Notes: a model not told the origin generated them from the sequence alone. Positions 32,201-45,325 are shown, counted from the stretch's first letter. The stretch: DNA of 64,000 nt from Branchinecta lynchi (GCA_023053575.1 JAKZAP010000007.1:15467508-15531507); one strand, 5' to 3'. Translations and numbers: made by a program.

Positions 32201-34395
32201 GTTGCACCGACTATTCATTTCCCGACCACGATGAGTGCTATCACTGTACCAGCATCCTCTGCCTTCTCACGTCTACGACTGTCCAATACACACCTATTTA
32301 AAAAAGGTGATATACACGGTCTCGGGTAAAAGCAGCCGCACAGTATTTACGGAGCAAAATCGCGGATGTTTGGTTGACGCAGCGGCCGAGAGACAGAGTT
32401 TCTTATTTTCATAGTATGTTCTTGATAATATCACATCCCAGTAGTTCGTAAACCCAGAGCAGTCTGTAAGACAAGACTGTTTTCGCCATGACAATTTAAG
32501 GGTGCGTGGATCCCCTCACCGTTAGACAACCTTCGAGCCTTTTAAGATGGAGTTAGGCGAAAAAACGGTCACTGATATCGATAGGATCATAAGATGTAGT
32601 ACTGCCTAACATGTGACGGTAAATAAAAAAAAAAAAAAAGCAAACGGACGAAAAGATAACGTTAAAAATATTCTGGATCCAGTTGGAATGAAATGATGGT
32701 TTAATCCGTAATATCTTTAAATACAAAAAAATAGCTTTGCACATAACGACACTTCAAGCACTGTCAATCAACTCGACAGGTCAATATTAATTATCTGATA
32801 ACTTTAAAATTTCAGAAATAAACTACATTAATAAACAAAAGTCAGGTCAAAATTACATACCGTATCTCGTATAAAATTTCTAAATAAAACAATCCTGAAC
32901 CGCGCGGGGGGCGGGAGGGGGGGGGGGGGGGGTCTAGAATCGCGAGATGAAAACTATGTCCCAGATTAAAATTTCAGATTGATACATACCATAGTTCACT
33001 GGTTCAGTAGAATCGGAAAAAAGCTGGTCACTGGGTCTGCATTAGTTCGTTATCCAACACATTAGTTTAACAAAAAAAATAAAAATAAATGGAGACGGTT
33101 ATAAAGAGTTTCCAGAGTTTTTTCTGTTCGTGAGTTTCGCTTCCAAAGGTTTTCTATTCATCAATTTCCCCCAAAAAAATTGTTTTGTGTTATTGCTATT
33201 TGCCATGGTATTTCGTGCAGTTCATCGGGCAGCCAATTCCACTCCCTAGGTCAGAGCAAAATAACTCCAGGGAGTAGCGCCAAGACCTATGCTTTCCATG
33301 CCTCGTAGAGCCGCCCATTACGCTTGCGGCGTTTAAAGCGATACAATCTTGCGGGTTTAGAAATTTCTGGTAAAGCTAAGATGCGCTCTGCTCACATCGT
33401 GGAAACAGGGGAGGTTGTATCTTTTTGTTTGCTATGTTCGGAATATGAAATTATTGGAGCCAGCGCTGGTGCATGAGTGCTGAGTCACAGTAAGGACGTC
33501 CTCCATCGATAGTGGTGCTAGTGTCGCTGCTATTCGAGTGTGTGTCACCTTTTTCAAGTCTTGGCGCCACTTCTTAGGGTTATTTTGATCCGCTCTCGGT
33601 TTATTAGGCTTAGCCCTTGCAGTCTTCTCGGAGGCTGTTGCTATCCGAGGGACATATCGCTGGTGGACAGGCAGAAAAGTGTAACTCAATTTTTTTGATT
33701 TTTCAGGAGGCTATAAAAAGAAGTGCATCTCGCTGGGTTGCCTGCACTAACCTGCACTTTACACTAACTGTATCTTGGTCTGTACGCATGCTAGATATAC
33801 GCTGACTAGAGCAAAATATGCGCCTTGGCCTAAGATTCAAATGAGTTGCGCGTTTCTGCCTGTCCACCAGCTGTTTGTCGTCGAAATCTGGATTTTGAGA
33901 GAAAAAGCATTATGAAACTGGATTAAGTTACTCGTTAGCACTTATTTGGATTTTACTCTCTTTGTTTTTGGACATGTTATCACATTGGCCTTATTTCGAA
34001 TATTGTTCCATTTTACCGCGTTTCCGTATTGTTTTGTTCGGAAATTTCTGTTCCAAAATCGGGTGGACCTTCGAACCTTTTAGGAATCGGCGGCCTTTTT
34101 TCCCGCCTAATCTAATTAAGCGGTACATTTCTAACCGACACATTCTGGGAATTGGTGCTAGTTAGTTTAGAAGTGCAAACATGTATCGACATAAAGTTAG
34201 AAAATCGCCCAAAATTTTGGGGAAAATGTCTGCGTTTCAGGATATGAAAGGTACGATAACTGCGGGAATTCTGTTAGAGGAGAAACCGAAGCAAAAGATT
34301 TTATGATGGAATATTTGTATTCCCTTCTGTACCAAACAAAACAAAAGCTAGAAGCTCGTGGCACTTGCAGGTTTTTTTTTTTCAGGCAATTCGGG
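32201..34395. other. No intact gene; possible LINE remnant at 33180-33460
   Basis: On the minus strand about 33235-33255 reads R-E-W-N-W-L-P-D-E-L, similar to the W-N-x-L-P end of LINE polymerases, but stops surround it. The 85-codon frame at 33432-33689 is Lys-rich and unrecognised. A G run of about 20 lies at 32911. Confidence 0.3.
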
Positions 34396-34399
34396 GTTT

Positions 34400-35398
34400 A
34401 TTTTAATCTTTTTTTAAGCAAAACCCTTGAAGCAGAAATGATCAAAGAGCCCTTAGAGATCATGAAAATATATTTTTGGTCAAAAGTATTTCTGTCAGTT
34501 TGCGGTTAGAATGCGCACTTTAAGGGTGCTAGAAATTTATTTGTAAGCAAGCTTGAGACAGAAATGATTGTTACCCCCTGGGGATCATGAAAATGTATCG
34601 TTAGCTCAAAAATTTTTTTTTGCTTTGCGGTTAAGATAAGTACTTGGTGTATTCTCATGTATTTTTCCCAATTTTTAAGCTTCTGATCGCCGGTTCGAAA
34701 ATCGTGTATACGTCAGGTTTCCGCATTTCCCTTCCTTCATCCCTTCTGGATAGTCGGGTGTGTGAACTGACTATTTCTAAGTCATTCTTTCCGGGTTCTA
34801 ATGTGCCACTAAGTTTCATCGTCGTAGCACTTATGGAAGTAAATTAACTCGCGAAAACCGGAATTCCGTAGCCCCCCTCCAACTCCCTTCACAGTGCCCG
34901 GAACCAGTCGGTTCTGTAAATGATTTTATCTGGAGCATATGCTTGTTCTTCCCAGCAAGTACCATCCCGACCCCTCCAGTATAACCGTGTTACGAGGTTG
35001 CGAAATGGAACATACATGTTATCTTGTCAATTATCAAGTTTCATTTATCAAGCACAAGATTCCGGATTCTCGGCTATTTCTAAGTTAGTCTGGTCGGGTC
35101 CCTGACATGCCTGCCAAGTTTCATCGTCCTAGCCCATCCTGAAATTCACATACAATCATCCGTTCAAAGTTATGCATCCCACTAAATTCCGGATTCCGCC
35201 TCCCCCCACGAGGGTCGGATCGGGCAGATGACTATTTCCGAGTTAATCTGGTCGTGTCCCTGATGTGCCTGCCAAGTTTCATCGTCATAGCACATCTGGA
35301 AGTACCCTAACTCGCAATCGTGGGACCGACGGCCCGCCCGACAGACGGAATTGCGATCGGTACATTGCACTTGAGCCAGTGGCTGCAAGTGCCATAAA
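34400..35398 (-). mobile_element. Family Y element, copy 3 with a distinct left arm
   Basis: Two units of a 130-140 base repeat (GGTCAAAAGTATTTCTG, TTTGCGGTTAGAATGCGCAC) precede Y-type sequence. The right end is TTGCACTTGAGCCAGTGGCTGCAAGTGCCATA. The same left-arm phrase precedes the Y copy at 45590, so it belongs to the element. Confidence 0.55.
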
Positions 35399-36090
35399 AG
35401 CAAACACAAATTTAACATTCACTGTTAAGAAGCCTCTTGGCCTGTGTAGAGTGATTTTTCGTTTCACCTTTCAATGACAACCTTCTTTCGTCACATCGTT
35501 TGCCCACTTGCCTCCTGAGCCCCTCCCCCTCCCTGAGCCCCTCCCTGACCCCCCTCCCCCTCCTACTCCAAAATCTCTCCAAAAGTCCCCCACCACACAA
35601 TTGTAAATAAATACGTTCTCAGCGTCCCTGACGGTGACCGGAAATCTATTCTAAACCGATACTGCACTGTTTCTAATTACAAATCCTGCTGTACTTGTAT
35701 TCCGCTGCCCATGCAACATGCGCGCATTTCGATAGAATAAAAGTGATAGTTCGAATTAAAAGGATAAAAATCATTAAAACACACAGGAGATATATTATTT
35801 ATCACTTGGTATACGAACCTTGCCATTTGATGATCGAGTATTTGCTGGACCTATACAATACCAAACTTAGTACAACAACTACGTGTATCTGTACAGTTAC
35901 TCACTTCAACCTAAACTCAAACCGCTTTATTTTGTAATATATGGATCCACTTAAAGTTATTTATAAAATTGAGATATTTTGTTTATTGTATCATTTGGGG
36001 TATTTTGATAATTGTGCAGTGTGGACGAATCTGAGGGACGAAATTGTGGGCGATTTTGACGATTTTGGGGACGAAAGTTAGTGGAAAAAC
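35399..36090. other. No recognised gene
   Basis: A C-rich CCCTCCCTGAGCCCCTCC patch at 35520-35575 and then AT-rich DNA. The small frame at 35695-35937 has no motif. Confidence 0.3.
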
Positions 36091-36099
36091 AAGCTAAGT

Positions 36100-36345
36100 A
36101 ATCTATTAGGTGTGTGATCACAAATGAAAAGTGAGAGATCCCTGAATGTGTCCGTCCATTTCCGTCCGCCTGTCTGTCACCTCAATAGCTTCCTGGTGTG
36201 CTGAGATATCTTGATGACTATGCAGTTGGTAAAAATAGTTAATCCTGTCAAGAACGATATTAAGTTCATAGATGGTCTTCGTATGTTAGTATTTAGGGAG
36301 GGGGTAAGAACTTAAAGATTTATGGAAGAAAAAGTACCAAATTTG
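36100..36345 (+). repeat. Degenerate family X-like fragment
   Basis: GTCCGTCCATTTCCGTCC, GAGATATCTTGATGA, TTCATAGATGGTCTT and TTTAGGGAGGGGGTAAGAAC occur in the order seen at the start of family X, heavily diverged. Ends are lost. Confidence 0.4.
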
Positions 36346-36594
36346 TCGAGGCCGGGATATACGTAATCCAGAATCTCGATAGGCCCCAAAGAACTATGGG
36401 ACAAAAGACACATTTGACCGATTTTATGCTTTGCTTTTCTACCTATCTGACTAGCATTTTGGCTGGAATCCAACAAACAATGGAAATTCGGTTGCTTACT
36501 TTAGCATACTACCCATGGTACCATGCTAATGGTAGGCTACCCGTAATGGTACGGTGCTAATGGTATTTACGTCATGGTACCCGGTCTTCATTTT

Positions 36595-36713
36595 CAATGA
36601 AACACCTGGGTCCATGTGTATGGAATGAACTACCAGTGAGCATTAGGACGGCGGAACACGTATCTCAGTTTAAAAAGAAATTAAAAGATTATTTTCTGGG
36701 GCATAAATGTTGA
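36595..36713 (+). mobile_element. LINE polymerase ORF, last ~35 codons
   Basis: The frame reads L-G-P-C-V-W-N-E-L-P-V-S-I-R-T-A-E, then F-K-K-K-L-K-D-Y-F-L and a TGA. This is the canonical C-terminal signature of CR1/L2-type polymerases. Only this tail is present. Confidence 0.55.
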
Positions 36714-37044
36714 ATTGCTTTTATAACGGGATGATTACAAATTAGCATATTTCAATACTTGTTTGGTTTTTGGGGATGTGAAATGTCTTGGTTCTAAAGC
36801 TGTTTGTATACAAAATGTGATAGAAATTTTACTTTCACACTCCACGTCTGAGCGCTTGCGCACTTGTTTAGAGCTCAGTGGAACCGACCGGTGAGACGAA
36901 AAAACGGTCAATAGTGGCAAATAGGTAGGTTAACCGACCTACGGAGCGTTTGACACAGGATTTGAGTCTTGAATTTGAGTTGTTACGGACACGCTTACTC
37001 CTTCTTCCGGAGGATCAATGGCGTGTTTTGAACATAGTCATATA

Positions 37045-37349
37045 GAGCGTGTTCCATCCTACTTACCGTAGTTACTACGCATGATGCCACAATTTCTGGC
37101 TTTCTGCCGTCAAGTCTTGAACGATTTTTCTATTTCCCAGCAGAATATCATGCCACGGACGAATCCGACCAATCACGTTGCAGAGATGCGTAGTTACTAC
37201 GCTTACCACGCTCCCGAGCATGGTAAGCAAATAGTAACTATTAGTTACTATTTCGAGAAAGTTGGAACGGTCAGCGTAGTAACTTTTCGGGAGGATGGAA
37301 CGGAAATAGTAACTATTAGTAACTATTGTTAGAAGGGTGGAACACGCTC
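37045..37349 (+). mobile_element. 305-bp MITE, copy B
   Basis: Same length and ends as copy A. Flanked by ATA (37042-37044, 37350-37352). Confidence 0.85.
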
Positions 37350-38418
37350 ATAGAGTATTAGCCTCGAAAACAACTGAAAATTTGAAAACAATGATTCCGT
37401 GGGAACGATTTTAATTAGGAATTTTTGTTTTATTCTTTTTGTTTGCACAGACTAATTCCTTGACTTCTGTTTAATAAGAGAGTATCGATTTATTTGATCA
37501 ATTAACGCAAAAGGGAGTCCTACATAATTTTCATAGACAATGCTCGGTTTGACGATACTGCCCAGGTTTTATTCGCCTTTGATTACCCGTGCCCCCGTTA
37601 GATTGAGATTTACTCATAACTTGCGTCCAAGTTTATCATAAAGTAAGTTGAGCATTTATATCAAATATATCCAGATTCCAGAGACATCGTTAATCCAAAC
37701 CGAAAACGGCTTGCGAAATCGGAAACTTACATTAGCGTACATACATGCTTATTTGAACTGCAGATGTTTTACCTTTTTGTTTCTTGCTTATAAAACAGAC
37801 AAATTTGAAAGGAATAATAAACTTGATATCAGGTAACATCCAACTGATTCAGCTTTCTTCTGGCACAAACAGTAAGTTGCAATCCTAATTTATTTTATTT
37901 TTTGTTTGCCTCTGAAGTGACGCGCCACGCAGCAACAGATGCAAAATTTGAAAGAAGAATCAGAAGGAAATTAAGAGCTAGTACCTCAAAATCCAGCTGA
38001 CATCTGATAAATTGGACATAAAATAAAAGTTGTCGGCAGGTATTTTGCAGAAAAAGTTGCTTAGGTCTTAGTGTATTATTTGGCGACCGTTCAAAGTAAG
38101 GCAGCGTTCAAAAAAGCATCCTGTACTCTACTCGGGTATTTGGGTAAGAACTGATAAAGATTTGTTTTCCATTGTACTATTTTCAAGATTGTATGATTGA
38201 CAATTGCAAACATTGACGTTGTCAGTGCGACATTTAGCCTCCGGACCTCGCTCGTGGCACTATCTTTGTTGTCCTTTTGAAAGAAGCTTTGCTAAAACTA
38301 AACTATGATAGAATGACCAAGTCGCATTGTAGCTTGGACGCACTTCTCCTGCTTTCTAGTGTAGGTCGCTTATATCCTCTAGCAACAGCCTCCCTGTAGG
38401 AACACGTCGTCGAGACCC
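37350..38418. other. No recognised gene
   Basis: Unique-looking DNA. A TATA-like CTTATAAAAC at 37788 and a consensus donor (CAGTAAGTTG) at 37870 are present, but no coding exon fits between them. Confidence 0.3.
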
Positions 38419-38680
38419 AGGCTGCGTTCCAGAACTTAACGATTGTTAACAATTTGTTAACTTTTTGCGTTCCAGGATTCTGATTGTGATGTCGCCTATT
38501 CCATAACTTGACGATTGTTAACTATTTGTAACGATAGTTGGTGACTGGTGAGCATCGTTGGGAAAAGCTGACAACTGAAAAATTGAGAAAAGTTAACAAT
38601 TGTTAAAGCTGCAGTTAGCTTCGCCCCGAAATAAAGTTGACCATTGTTAACATTTGTTAAGGTCCTGGAACGGAACCTCA
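38419..38680. mobile_element. MITE-like element with imperfect 35-bp inverted ends
   Basis: The left arm GGCTGCGTTCCAGAACTTAAC and the inverted right arm GAGGTTCCGTTCCAGGACCT both continue into repeated AACAATTGTTAAC-type palindromes. A central copy of the same palindrome lies at 38505. No target duplication could be fixed. Confidence 0.5.
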
Positions 38681-39261
38681 ATTTGACAGTTTGTTCCACA
38701 TAACGCATCCTCCTTGAATTCCTGAGAAAATATTAAGTCAAATGGCAAGTTATTCATTCTAGCGTAGCTTCAGACTCTTAGCGGGACCAGTTAGTAAATA
38801 ATTTGGTCCATGAGTAGTATGACAGCTACAAATTTTGGTGCCTTGTCCTTCAGTCTTCGAAGCCCCCTCCCCCCACAACTGAACATTGCTGCTCAGTCTC
38901 ATGTTATTTTCAGTTATTTTAAAACAAATAATCTTGCTTCAGGCTATAATTTTGAAATAAAAAATTGCATCAGCTGGAAGCTTTTAGAACGGTATTGGAG
39001 AGAGTCCAATTAGGTTTCGAAAACGTCTTTGCGAAACTATAAGTTTTGTATTTTCGCAAATATCCTAGATGATTTGATATTTTCGAAAAAATCGTATTTT
39101 TGTCCCCTTCCTATTCAATGCGTAATAAAATTTAATTCATTCATCCAGTAATATCTGCCGGATCAGTGTTACGAAGTTGCGAACCCCTGAGTGATTCATT
39201 CAAACGAGATAAACCTTTTGTTGATCAACCTTCTGCTGGCTTTTGTAGGGTTACCATCAAA

Positions 39262-39480
39262 TACAATGAATGAATGAATGAATGAATTTATTCCCACTAA
39301 AACCCAACGGCCATGGCGGGAAACATACCACAATAACAAAAAACAAAAATATCATACACTCCAAAAACAAACCAAAAATCAACTTCTATAAAAATAGTTC
39401 ACGGTGGGTCATAGCTAGCTTCAGGAATCTACCCAGCCTTTGGAGGTTGAACTCGTTCCTTAGTTATTGAGGTTGCGGCC
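39262..39480 (-). repeat. Retroelement 3' end with ATTC tail
   Basis: On the minus strand TGGGAATAAATTCATTCATTC ends a unit, a tail shape common in invertebrate LINEs. No coding part could be read. A similar tail lies at 63545-63565. Confidence 0.4.
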
Positions 39481-41289
39481 TCATAATCAGCTAGCTCGAA
39501 ATTCTGTTTGAAAGTTCGACCTCTCGTGGATAATGGTCATGCGGCTAGGCTATGCACCTTATCATTCCAAGCGACTGCAGCCTACCCGTGTGCACTAGTG
39601 ACGCCCTGAAGGAGATAAAGGCGATCTGTAAAATGCCCACCTGACCCAATCTTCCCCCAGCGGAAGCTCCGTTCGGATTCACTTGACTTCTAGTGCCCGT
39701 TTCCTCCCGCAGAAATTAGAAACCTTGGTCGTAGGTTTATGGAATCAAGACATGGTCTCGGTTTCTGTGATAAGATCGAGTGAATAGTTCAGCAGTGGAA
39801 GGCAGTAATTTCAAAATTTCAACCATTATTGTGACGACGCTTATTTTTCGTTTGTTTAGTTTAAATTTTTCAATGTGTAGTCTGAATAAACTTGGTAAAA
39901 TAACTCCCCCTGAAGCTGATATACATGGAATGCAAGGTTTGCATTTTCACTCAAATTATTAGTTGATTTCGCAGTCTTTAACAGCTTTACCCTCTCAGTT
40001 TAAGTAGGCTAGTAAACTCGGCAAAAACTATGGGCAAATTGACAAACACCATCGTTTAAGTTTGCTCAAGCGTACCGAAAAAGGTTAAAAATATAAAGTA
40101 CAGAATAATCGGCTTACATTTCTTTATTTTCCTTAATGTCCTGTGGGAAAAAAATCGACTATTTTCATTGGAAGCTGCGGAGATTTTGCGAGACTTAGTG
40201 GATATCTGCAATTAGTAAGTCAGCCAAAATACTCATTTCCTAGTCGTCAGGTGATTCATTCCGTGTCGGACACATTCTGTAAGAATAGGAAAGCTGGTGC
40301 TCCCGTACGTTCTCTCTTGTATGGAAGTGGTTAAACCTCTGTGGGTGGAACTAGATAGTTTGGGAATCGCTGAGTGATCATATCACATCACTAACTCCTT
40401 GTTATTCTTGTTGTACACACGTCTTGAGGATACGCAGTCAGATGTAAGTACTGTTTGTGCGTTTAAGAAGACCAAATAGAACAATATTTATTGTAGCTAG
40501 CTGAAACCTAACCGCTATTCTGTCATTGGTGAAATCTATAGAAAAATCCTGCGTTTTATGGTTGAGTAGAGAAGTCTTCTTTTCGTATTCTTGATATCAC
40601 GAATCGTGTCCGATAATAACCCCGGGTGTTTGGATGTAAATAGCAACATATGTGACGGTTGTATGAGCACTTTAGTCCGTGACTAATTAAAACTTGGGCG
40701 TAGACTGATTGGCCACTTACTATTTCTGCCGCTAGTATGCAACATAAGTTTAAAAGCACTATTATTTTTATTGCCTCTCCGCATGCCGAAATAACTGTGA
40801 ACAATTATCGTCCGATTAACCCCTTCGGAGGCTAGTTTTAAAACAGTCAAGAAGTTGAAATATATCTTCGCAAACCTTAGCGACTCGATGTTTGAATACA
40901 TCAGTTTCGTTACGTTCTATATTATTGCTTTTCCTTTCCTGTCTTCCTCCCTATGTTTCCGTGTATTATGAATAGTTAAGCTACGTGCATGTACCGCCCG
41001 ATAAGATTTCGCACGCGGAGTTTCTGAATTTTGCAATTCGAAGCAATGGAGGATATTCGCATCCGACTGTGTGAATCAGACTGTGTGTGTGCTTACTTTT
41101 ACTGATTGAATAGTTAAATACCAGTATATTATTTATTAGTTAATTAAATTAAGACCGTTATTTGGTAATTTTATAGAGCCGGACTTACCGGCGGGATCTA
41201 CCCTGCCCTGAGGTCAAGCTATGTATTTCCTCCCTGATTCCCTCCCTCGCACACCTACAGTTGTAATAGCATTGAAGTGAGTGGCAGGG
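39481..41289. other. Region upstream of the FAM107-like exon, no exon assigned
   Basis: The first coding exon of the FAM107-like gene should lie here or further upstream. A consensus donor occurs at 40434-40440 (CAGATGTAAGTAC), but the sequence before it has no ATG in the needed phase, so it could only be a 5' untranslated exon. Confidence 0.3.
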
Positions 41290-41425
41290 GTCGCGTTTTC
41301 GCAAGGATGTGTACTAGTGGATCTTAGCTGGATCTATTGGACCCTGGAACAGTCCTAACTGAAGGAGCGGTTAATGTTGAATCGATTAATAGTTTCAAGC
41401 GCATTGTAGACATGTTTTTAACCCC
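41290..41425 (+). mobile_element. CR1-like LINE 3' fragment
   Basis: Broken frames give F-R-K-D-V-Y-x-W, G-P-W-N-S, then L-T-E-G-A-V-N-V-E-S-I-N-S-F-K. This matches the fragment at 1750-2145 residue by residue, so it is the same LINE family in the opposite orientation. It is pseudogenised. Confidence 0.55.
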
Positions 41426-41696
41426 GCTCAGTATGTTCATTCTGAATTTCTTCGTGGCTTGTGGAGGTGAAAGCGTTTTATAATGTGATATAGTATTATT
41501 AATATGATTCATTAGAGGCTCCTGAGCGATTCGCGCGTTCGATGCTACTCTAGAAACTGTATGGCAACTTCACCTAACTTCTTGGAATTAAATTCATGTG
41601 ATTCCCAGTATTTGTTTAAAAAGATGTATCCCTCGGCCCCTGGTTCGGTCTAAGCACCAGCTCAGCAGGGTCTGTAATTTCGTCACTTTGTTTCAG

Positions 41697-41871
41697 ATTT
41701 TGATTTTCCCTTTGTACCTGACCCAGACTACGATCAAGTTGGGGTCATGGACGATCTCAATCACAACCCCAGGTTTGACGAGAATGGTCTCGTCCTACCC
41801 CGGCGAGCCGTGATGCCTCACCTCGACACCAGAAAAGATCTCAACCGGGAATTGATGTTCAACAACAAAAC
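41697..41871 (+). CDS. FAM107-family protein, coding exon (N-terminal part)
   Basis: A TTGTTTCAG acceptor precedes and GTAAGTGAG follows. The exon starts with the last two bases of a codon, gives 57 whole codons and ends with two bases (AC) of the next. It encodes F-D-F-P-F-V-P-D-P-D-Y near its start, then L-V-L-P-R-R, and D-T-R-K-D-L-N-R-E-L-M-F-N at its end. The latter matches the S-R-N-H-Q-D-L-H-R-E-L-L-M-N segment of vertebrate FAM107. FAM107 (DUF1151) proteins are small coiled-coil cytoskeletal/nuclear factors. An upstream phase-1 exon is needed for a longer N-terminus. ATG at 41747 (M-D-D-L-N-H-N-P) inside this exon could serve as an alternative start. The next exon joins in phase across a 7265-bp intron. 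Confidence 0.75.
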
Positions 41872-42189
41872 GTAAGTGAGTCCAAGGTATTTGAGAATCG
41901 TGCTCGTATTAACGCGGAAATGACCCCACATCCAATAAGTAGCTCACCTTTACGCATAATTACTATGTAAGCAGTAGCACCGTTCACAGACTCAAAATCT
42001 AGGGGTAAATTAAAAGTAGTTTTCGAATATTCCTTACAGTAAACTTGTTGCTTTGCAGTTTGCCTTTTGAAACCTAGTTAGCGGCAATAGCACTGAGAAT
42101 GATGACTTTGAAATCTGGAGGGGTCATGCCCCCCCCCCATATCTAAGTATTTTATTTATTAATAGAAAAAGAGGTTAAGCCGAAGCTTC

Positions 42190-43085
42190 TCTCTCTACAA
42201 GCACATACACTTTTACTACATTTTTCAACACTGCACTATACACTTATAAACATACAACAAATATAAACTAAAAAAGGTTTACATACGCGCTATGGCTGAA
42301 CGTTGTACCAGCAAGATGTTGCTTGAATGAAAGAAAATTTGGTTGGGAAACGGTCTCCTCAGATAAACCATTCCATGCCTGGTATGCACGGTAGCAAAAT
42401 GAACGCTGAACAATTTTCCGGTTTATTTTTGGTGGGCACAACCTCAAAGAATGTTGACTGATATGAACTAAACTCAAAAAAATGTTTTTCGTCCAAATTG
42501 TCTACCGAGTGGAGAATTCTGTAAGTGTTCAGAATGTCGTTACGATCCCGACGGAACTCCAATGCAGGTAGATTAAGATGTCTCATAGAGTACCATAGGT
42601 ATGGAATTGATTTTGTGGCGCGGCGCTGTAGCCTCTCTGCTCGGGACCGGTCTGTTTTGTTAATGGGATTCCAAACTGAAAAGTTATACTCGACTAATGG
42701 TCGCACCATTGTCTTATACAATGTCACAGAATTCCTTGTATTAAACTTAGAGAAACTCCGCTTAATCATCAGCAGACGGTGATTAGTGTTCCTTGAAGCA
42801 ATACTAGCATGCTTATCAAACTTCAATTCTGTGTCGAAAGAACACCAAGGTCTTTAACTGACTCCTTCGACTTCAAAATATTACCAGCAATAAAATAACT
42901 GTAACTCACTGACTGTTTTTGAAGGTAATGCAAAACTACGCACTTGTCCTGTTAATTACCATTGAGTTTTTGTTACACCACACACCACACTAGTAACGAA
43001 TTCAGATCTTCTTGAAGTAGAGCTACATCTACAGGGCAACGAATCGGGCGGTACAGTTTAACATCGTCCGCGAACAGGGGGAAGC
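42190..43085 (-). mobile_element. CR1-like LINE, 3' half of RT ORF (frameshifted)
   Basis: On the minus strand the order is: F-A-D-D-V-K-L-Y-R-P-I, the palm catalytic box (about 43072-43040); K-C-V-V-L-H-Y-L; Y-F-I-A-G-N-I-L, K-D-L-G-V-L-S; after a frameshift near 42838, L-K-F-D-K-H and the thumb signature L-V-E-Y-N-F-S-V-W-N-P, L-Q-R-R-A-T-K; and finally A-Y-Q-A-W-N-G-L-S-E-E-T-V-S in another frame. Stops and at least two frameshifts make it inactive. It lies in the long intron of the FAM107-like gene. Confidence 0.8.
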
Positions 43086-43854
43086 ATTATTTACATTAGG
43101 AACGGATAATCCTGTACGAAAACTGGCGTTGTAGGTTGATTGTAGTCATCAACCGCTGCTTGCAAAATCTTGCCATAGGGTTAATGATGACGATGATGAA
43201 AAATTATCCCATTTCTATGACAAAAATCGTCTTAAATGGACTCTTAAAAGGAAAAGAAAGAAAAAATAAACCGTAATGTGTGGACCTCGTTCGGAAGCAA
43301 GGATGAAGAAGTCCCAGCTAATGTATTGGCATCGGAGAAATTGGGAATTGGATTGCCCGAGGATTGTCCGGTTCTTGTCATTAAAGGTCTTGTTATCAGT
43401 TTGCGGATAACTTGATAACAAGAAAGCAAAAACTCGCAAAACCACAGAAACTGTTTCAGCTTGGTTCGTTTTTTTTGGAATTGTAGCAGACAGCGGCTGG
43501 ACATGAAAACTCAGTGGAAAAGTAGAGGTATTCGTCTTTGAAGCAGTGCAGTTCTGTGCTTGAAACTAATTCCGAAAACACCCCTTCAGCTGTTCTTAAG
43601 AGCACCCAATGAGCTACATTGGCTGGCTTGTAGTTAACCTTTGTTACAGCAATGGCATTGTTCATAGTTTACTAACGTTCTAAGGATACCTCTACTGTAT
43701 ATACATTTGGGGTCGGCACCGTTTCTGTTTCTGTTTCTGTTTTTTATATGACCGTTTTTTTTAAAGCCGTTTATGTTTTTATTTTACCTGTTTTTTCCAG
43801 ATTTCCGTTTTTTGTTGCGACATATACGCGTGGCGTCCCGGCGTAATCTAGTGG

Positions 43855-45112
43855 TTTTTGGGATCCCAAAACGTAAGTGGCGGGATACCTATGACATCGC
43901 AAAAGTTGTCCGTCTGTCCGTCTGTGCACACCATAACTCTCGAAGGGAATGTAGTATTTTGATGAAACTTGGTGTGGGGATTCTTTGGGTCAAGAGTAAG
44001 GTCAAGTTCGTAGATGGGCTGTGTAGCTCTATATTAGGGATGGGGGAGGAGGTTTAAATTAAGGGGGCAAATGAAATATTTCTAAACAGATAATGTGATA
44101 GTCGAGTAAGGGGTAAGAAACATCCTGATCACGATGGTGAAAACCATTTTGTCATCAGACAAGTAGTTCGCCCGGAATCCGGCCAGAAACGGAAAATTTG
44201 TTAAAAGTAAAAGTTTTATTTGAAGTTGATTAGATATTCGATTTAGGGGTAAGAAGATATACTGGAGGCGATGGTGTAAACCATTTTTGCGCCGGACAAG
44301 TAGTTATCCCGGAATCCTGCAAAAACGGGAAAGTCTGTTAAAAGTAAAAGTTTTATTTGAAGTGGATTAGATGTTCAATTTCGGGGTAGGAGGACATGCT
44401 GAACACGATGGTGAAAACCATTTTCTCTCCGGACAACTAGTTCTCCCGGAATCCATCCAAAGCCGGAAAGTTGGTTAAAAGTAAAAGTTTTATTTGGAGT
44501 TGATTAGATGTTCGATTTAGGGGTAGGATGACATGCTGAACACTTATGTGAAAACAATTTTCTACAGGGGTAAGTAGTTCGCCTGGAATCCGGCCAAAAC
44601 CGGAAAAAGTTAAAGTCTTATTTGTAGTTGATCAGATATCCGATTTAGGGGTAAGAAGAGATGCTGAATCCGTGTATAAAAATCATTTTTTACCCGGATA
44701 AATAGTTCGACCGGAATCCGGTTGGAGCCGGAAAATTTTAAGTTCTAATTTTTATTTTAAGTTGGTTAGATGTTCAATGTTGGAGAGAAAAAATACGCTG
44801 AGTTGGTTTTTGAGCTTTCTTTTTTCGCCGGACAAGTAGTTTCGGAATTTGGCCGAAACCGGGAAATTGGCAGAAGTGCAGGAAGTTTTCGTCAAAACAA
44901 GTTATGACTTGTAGGGGTAAACAGACGTGCTGAATCCATATCTGAACTTGCTTTTCTCAGACTATTAGCTATTTGGCCTTAATCTGTTTCTGAATTTTAA
45001 TAGTAAAAATGTTCAAGGAGTCTGGTAAAGACTGGATCTGGCGAAGAGAAGACCCAATTGTCTGGACAAAATATTGAATTTTTGGGATCCCATCGAAACC
45101 TTTGGTCTTGTT
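43855..45112 (+). mobile_element. Family X element, copy 3
   Basis: This is the most complete copy: GGGATCCC-containing ends, eight or so internal units with starts such as 44230, 44367 and 44504 (137-bp period), and the terminal AAACCTTTGGTCTTGTT. Nested in the 3.2-kb composite. Confidence 0.8.
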
Positions 45113-45179
45113 ATTCTCCCGGCGGATTATACCATCTACCGATATTTTCCGCTTTTCGGAAGGAAATGATTTGTGAGTC

Positions 45180-45325
45180 AGGATAGAGATTGCACCCTAC
45201 CCGACCAAACGGATATTTACAATTATTTGGAGGAAGCATAACAACAAAAACAACATTAGGAGGTATAGGACTTTCGACTTACAGACTAAATTATCGGCTT
45301 TTGATAACCATTCTGAGCCAGTGAA
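45180..45325 (+). repeat. Dispersed repeat Z, copy 1
   Basis: GATTGCACCCTA...GGATATTT and GGAGGTATAGGACTTTCGAC match a second copy at 52625-52765 in the same orientation, about 75-80% identical by eye. Confidence 0.55.

Noticed and set aside
33432..33689. 85-codon Lys-rich minus-strand frame
   Set aside because: No motif, no fitting splice sites, and it lies beside a likely LINE remnant.
40556..40804. 82-codon minus-strand frame with signal-peptide-like start
   Set aside because: The hydrophobic start is followed by unremarkable sequence without a domain. Length is within chance expectation.
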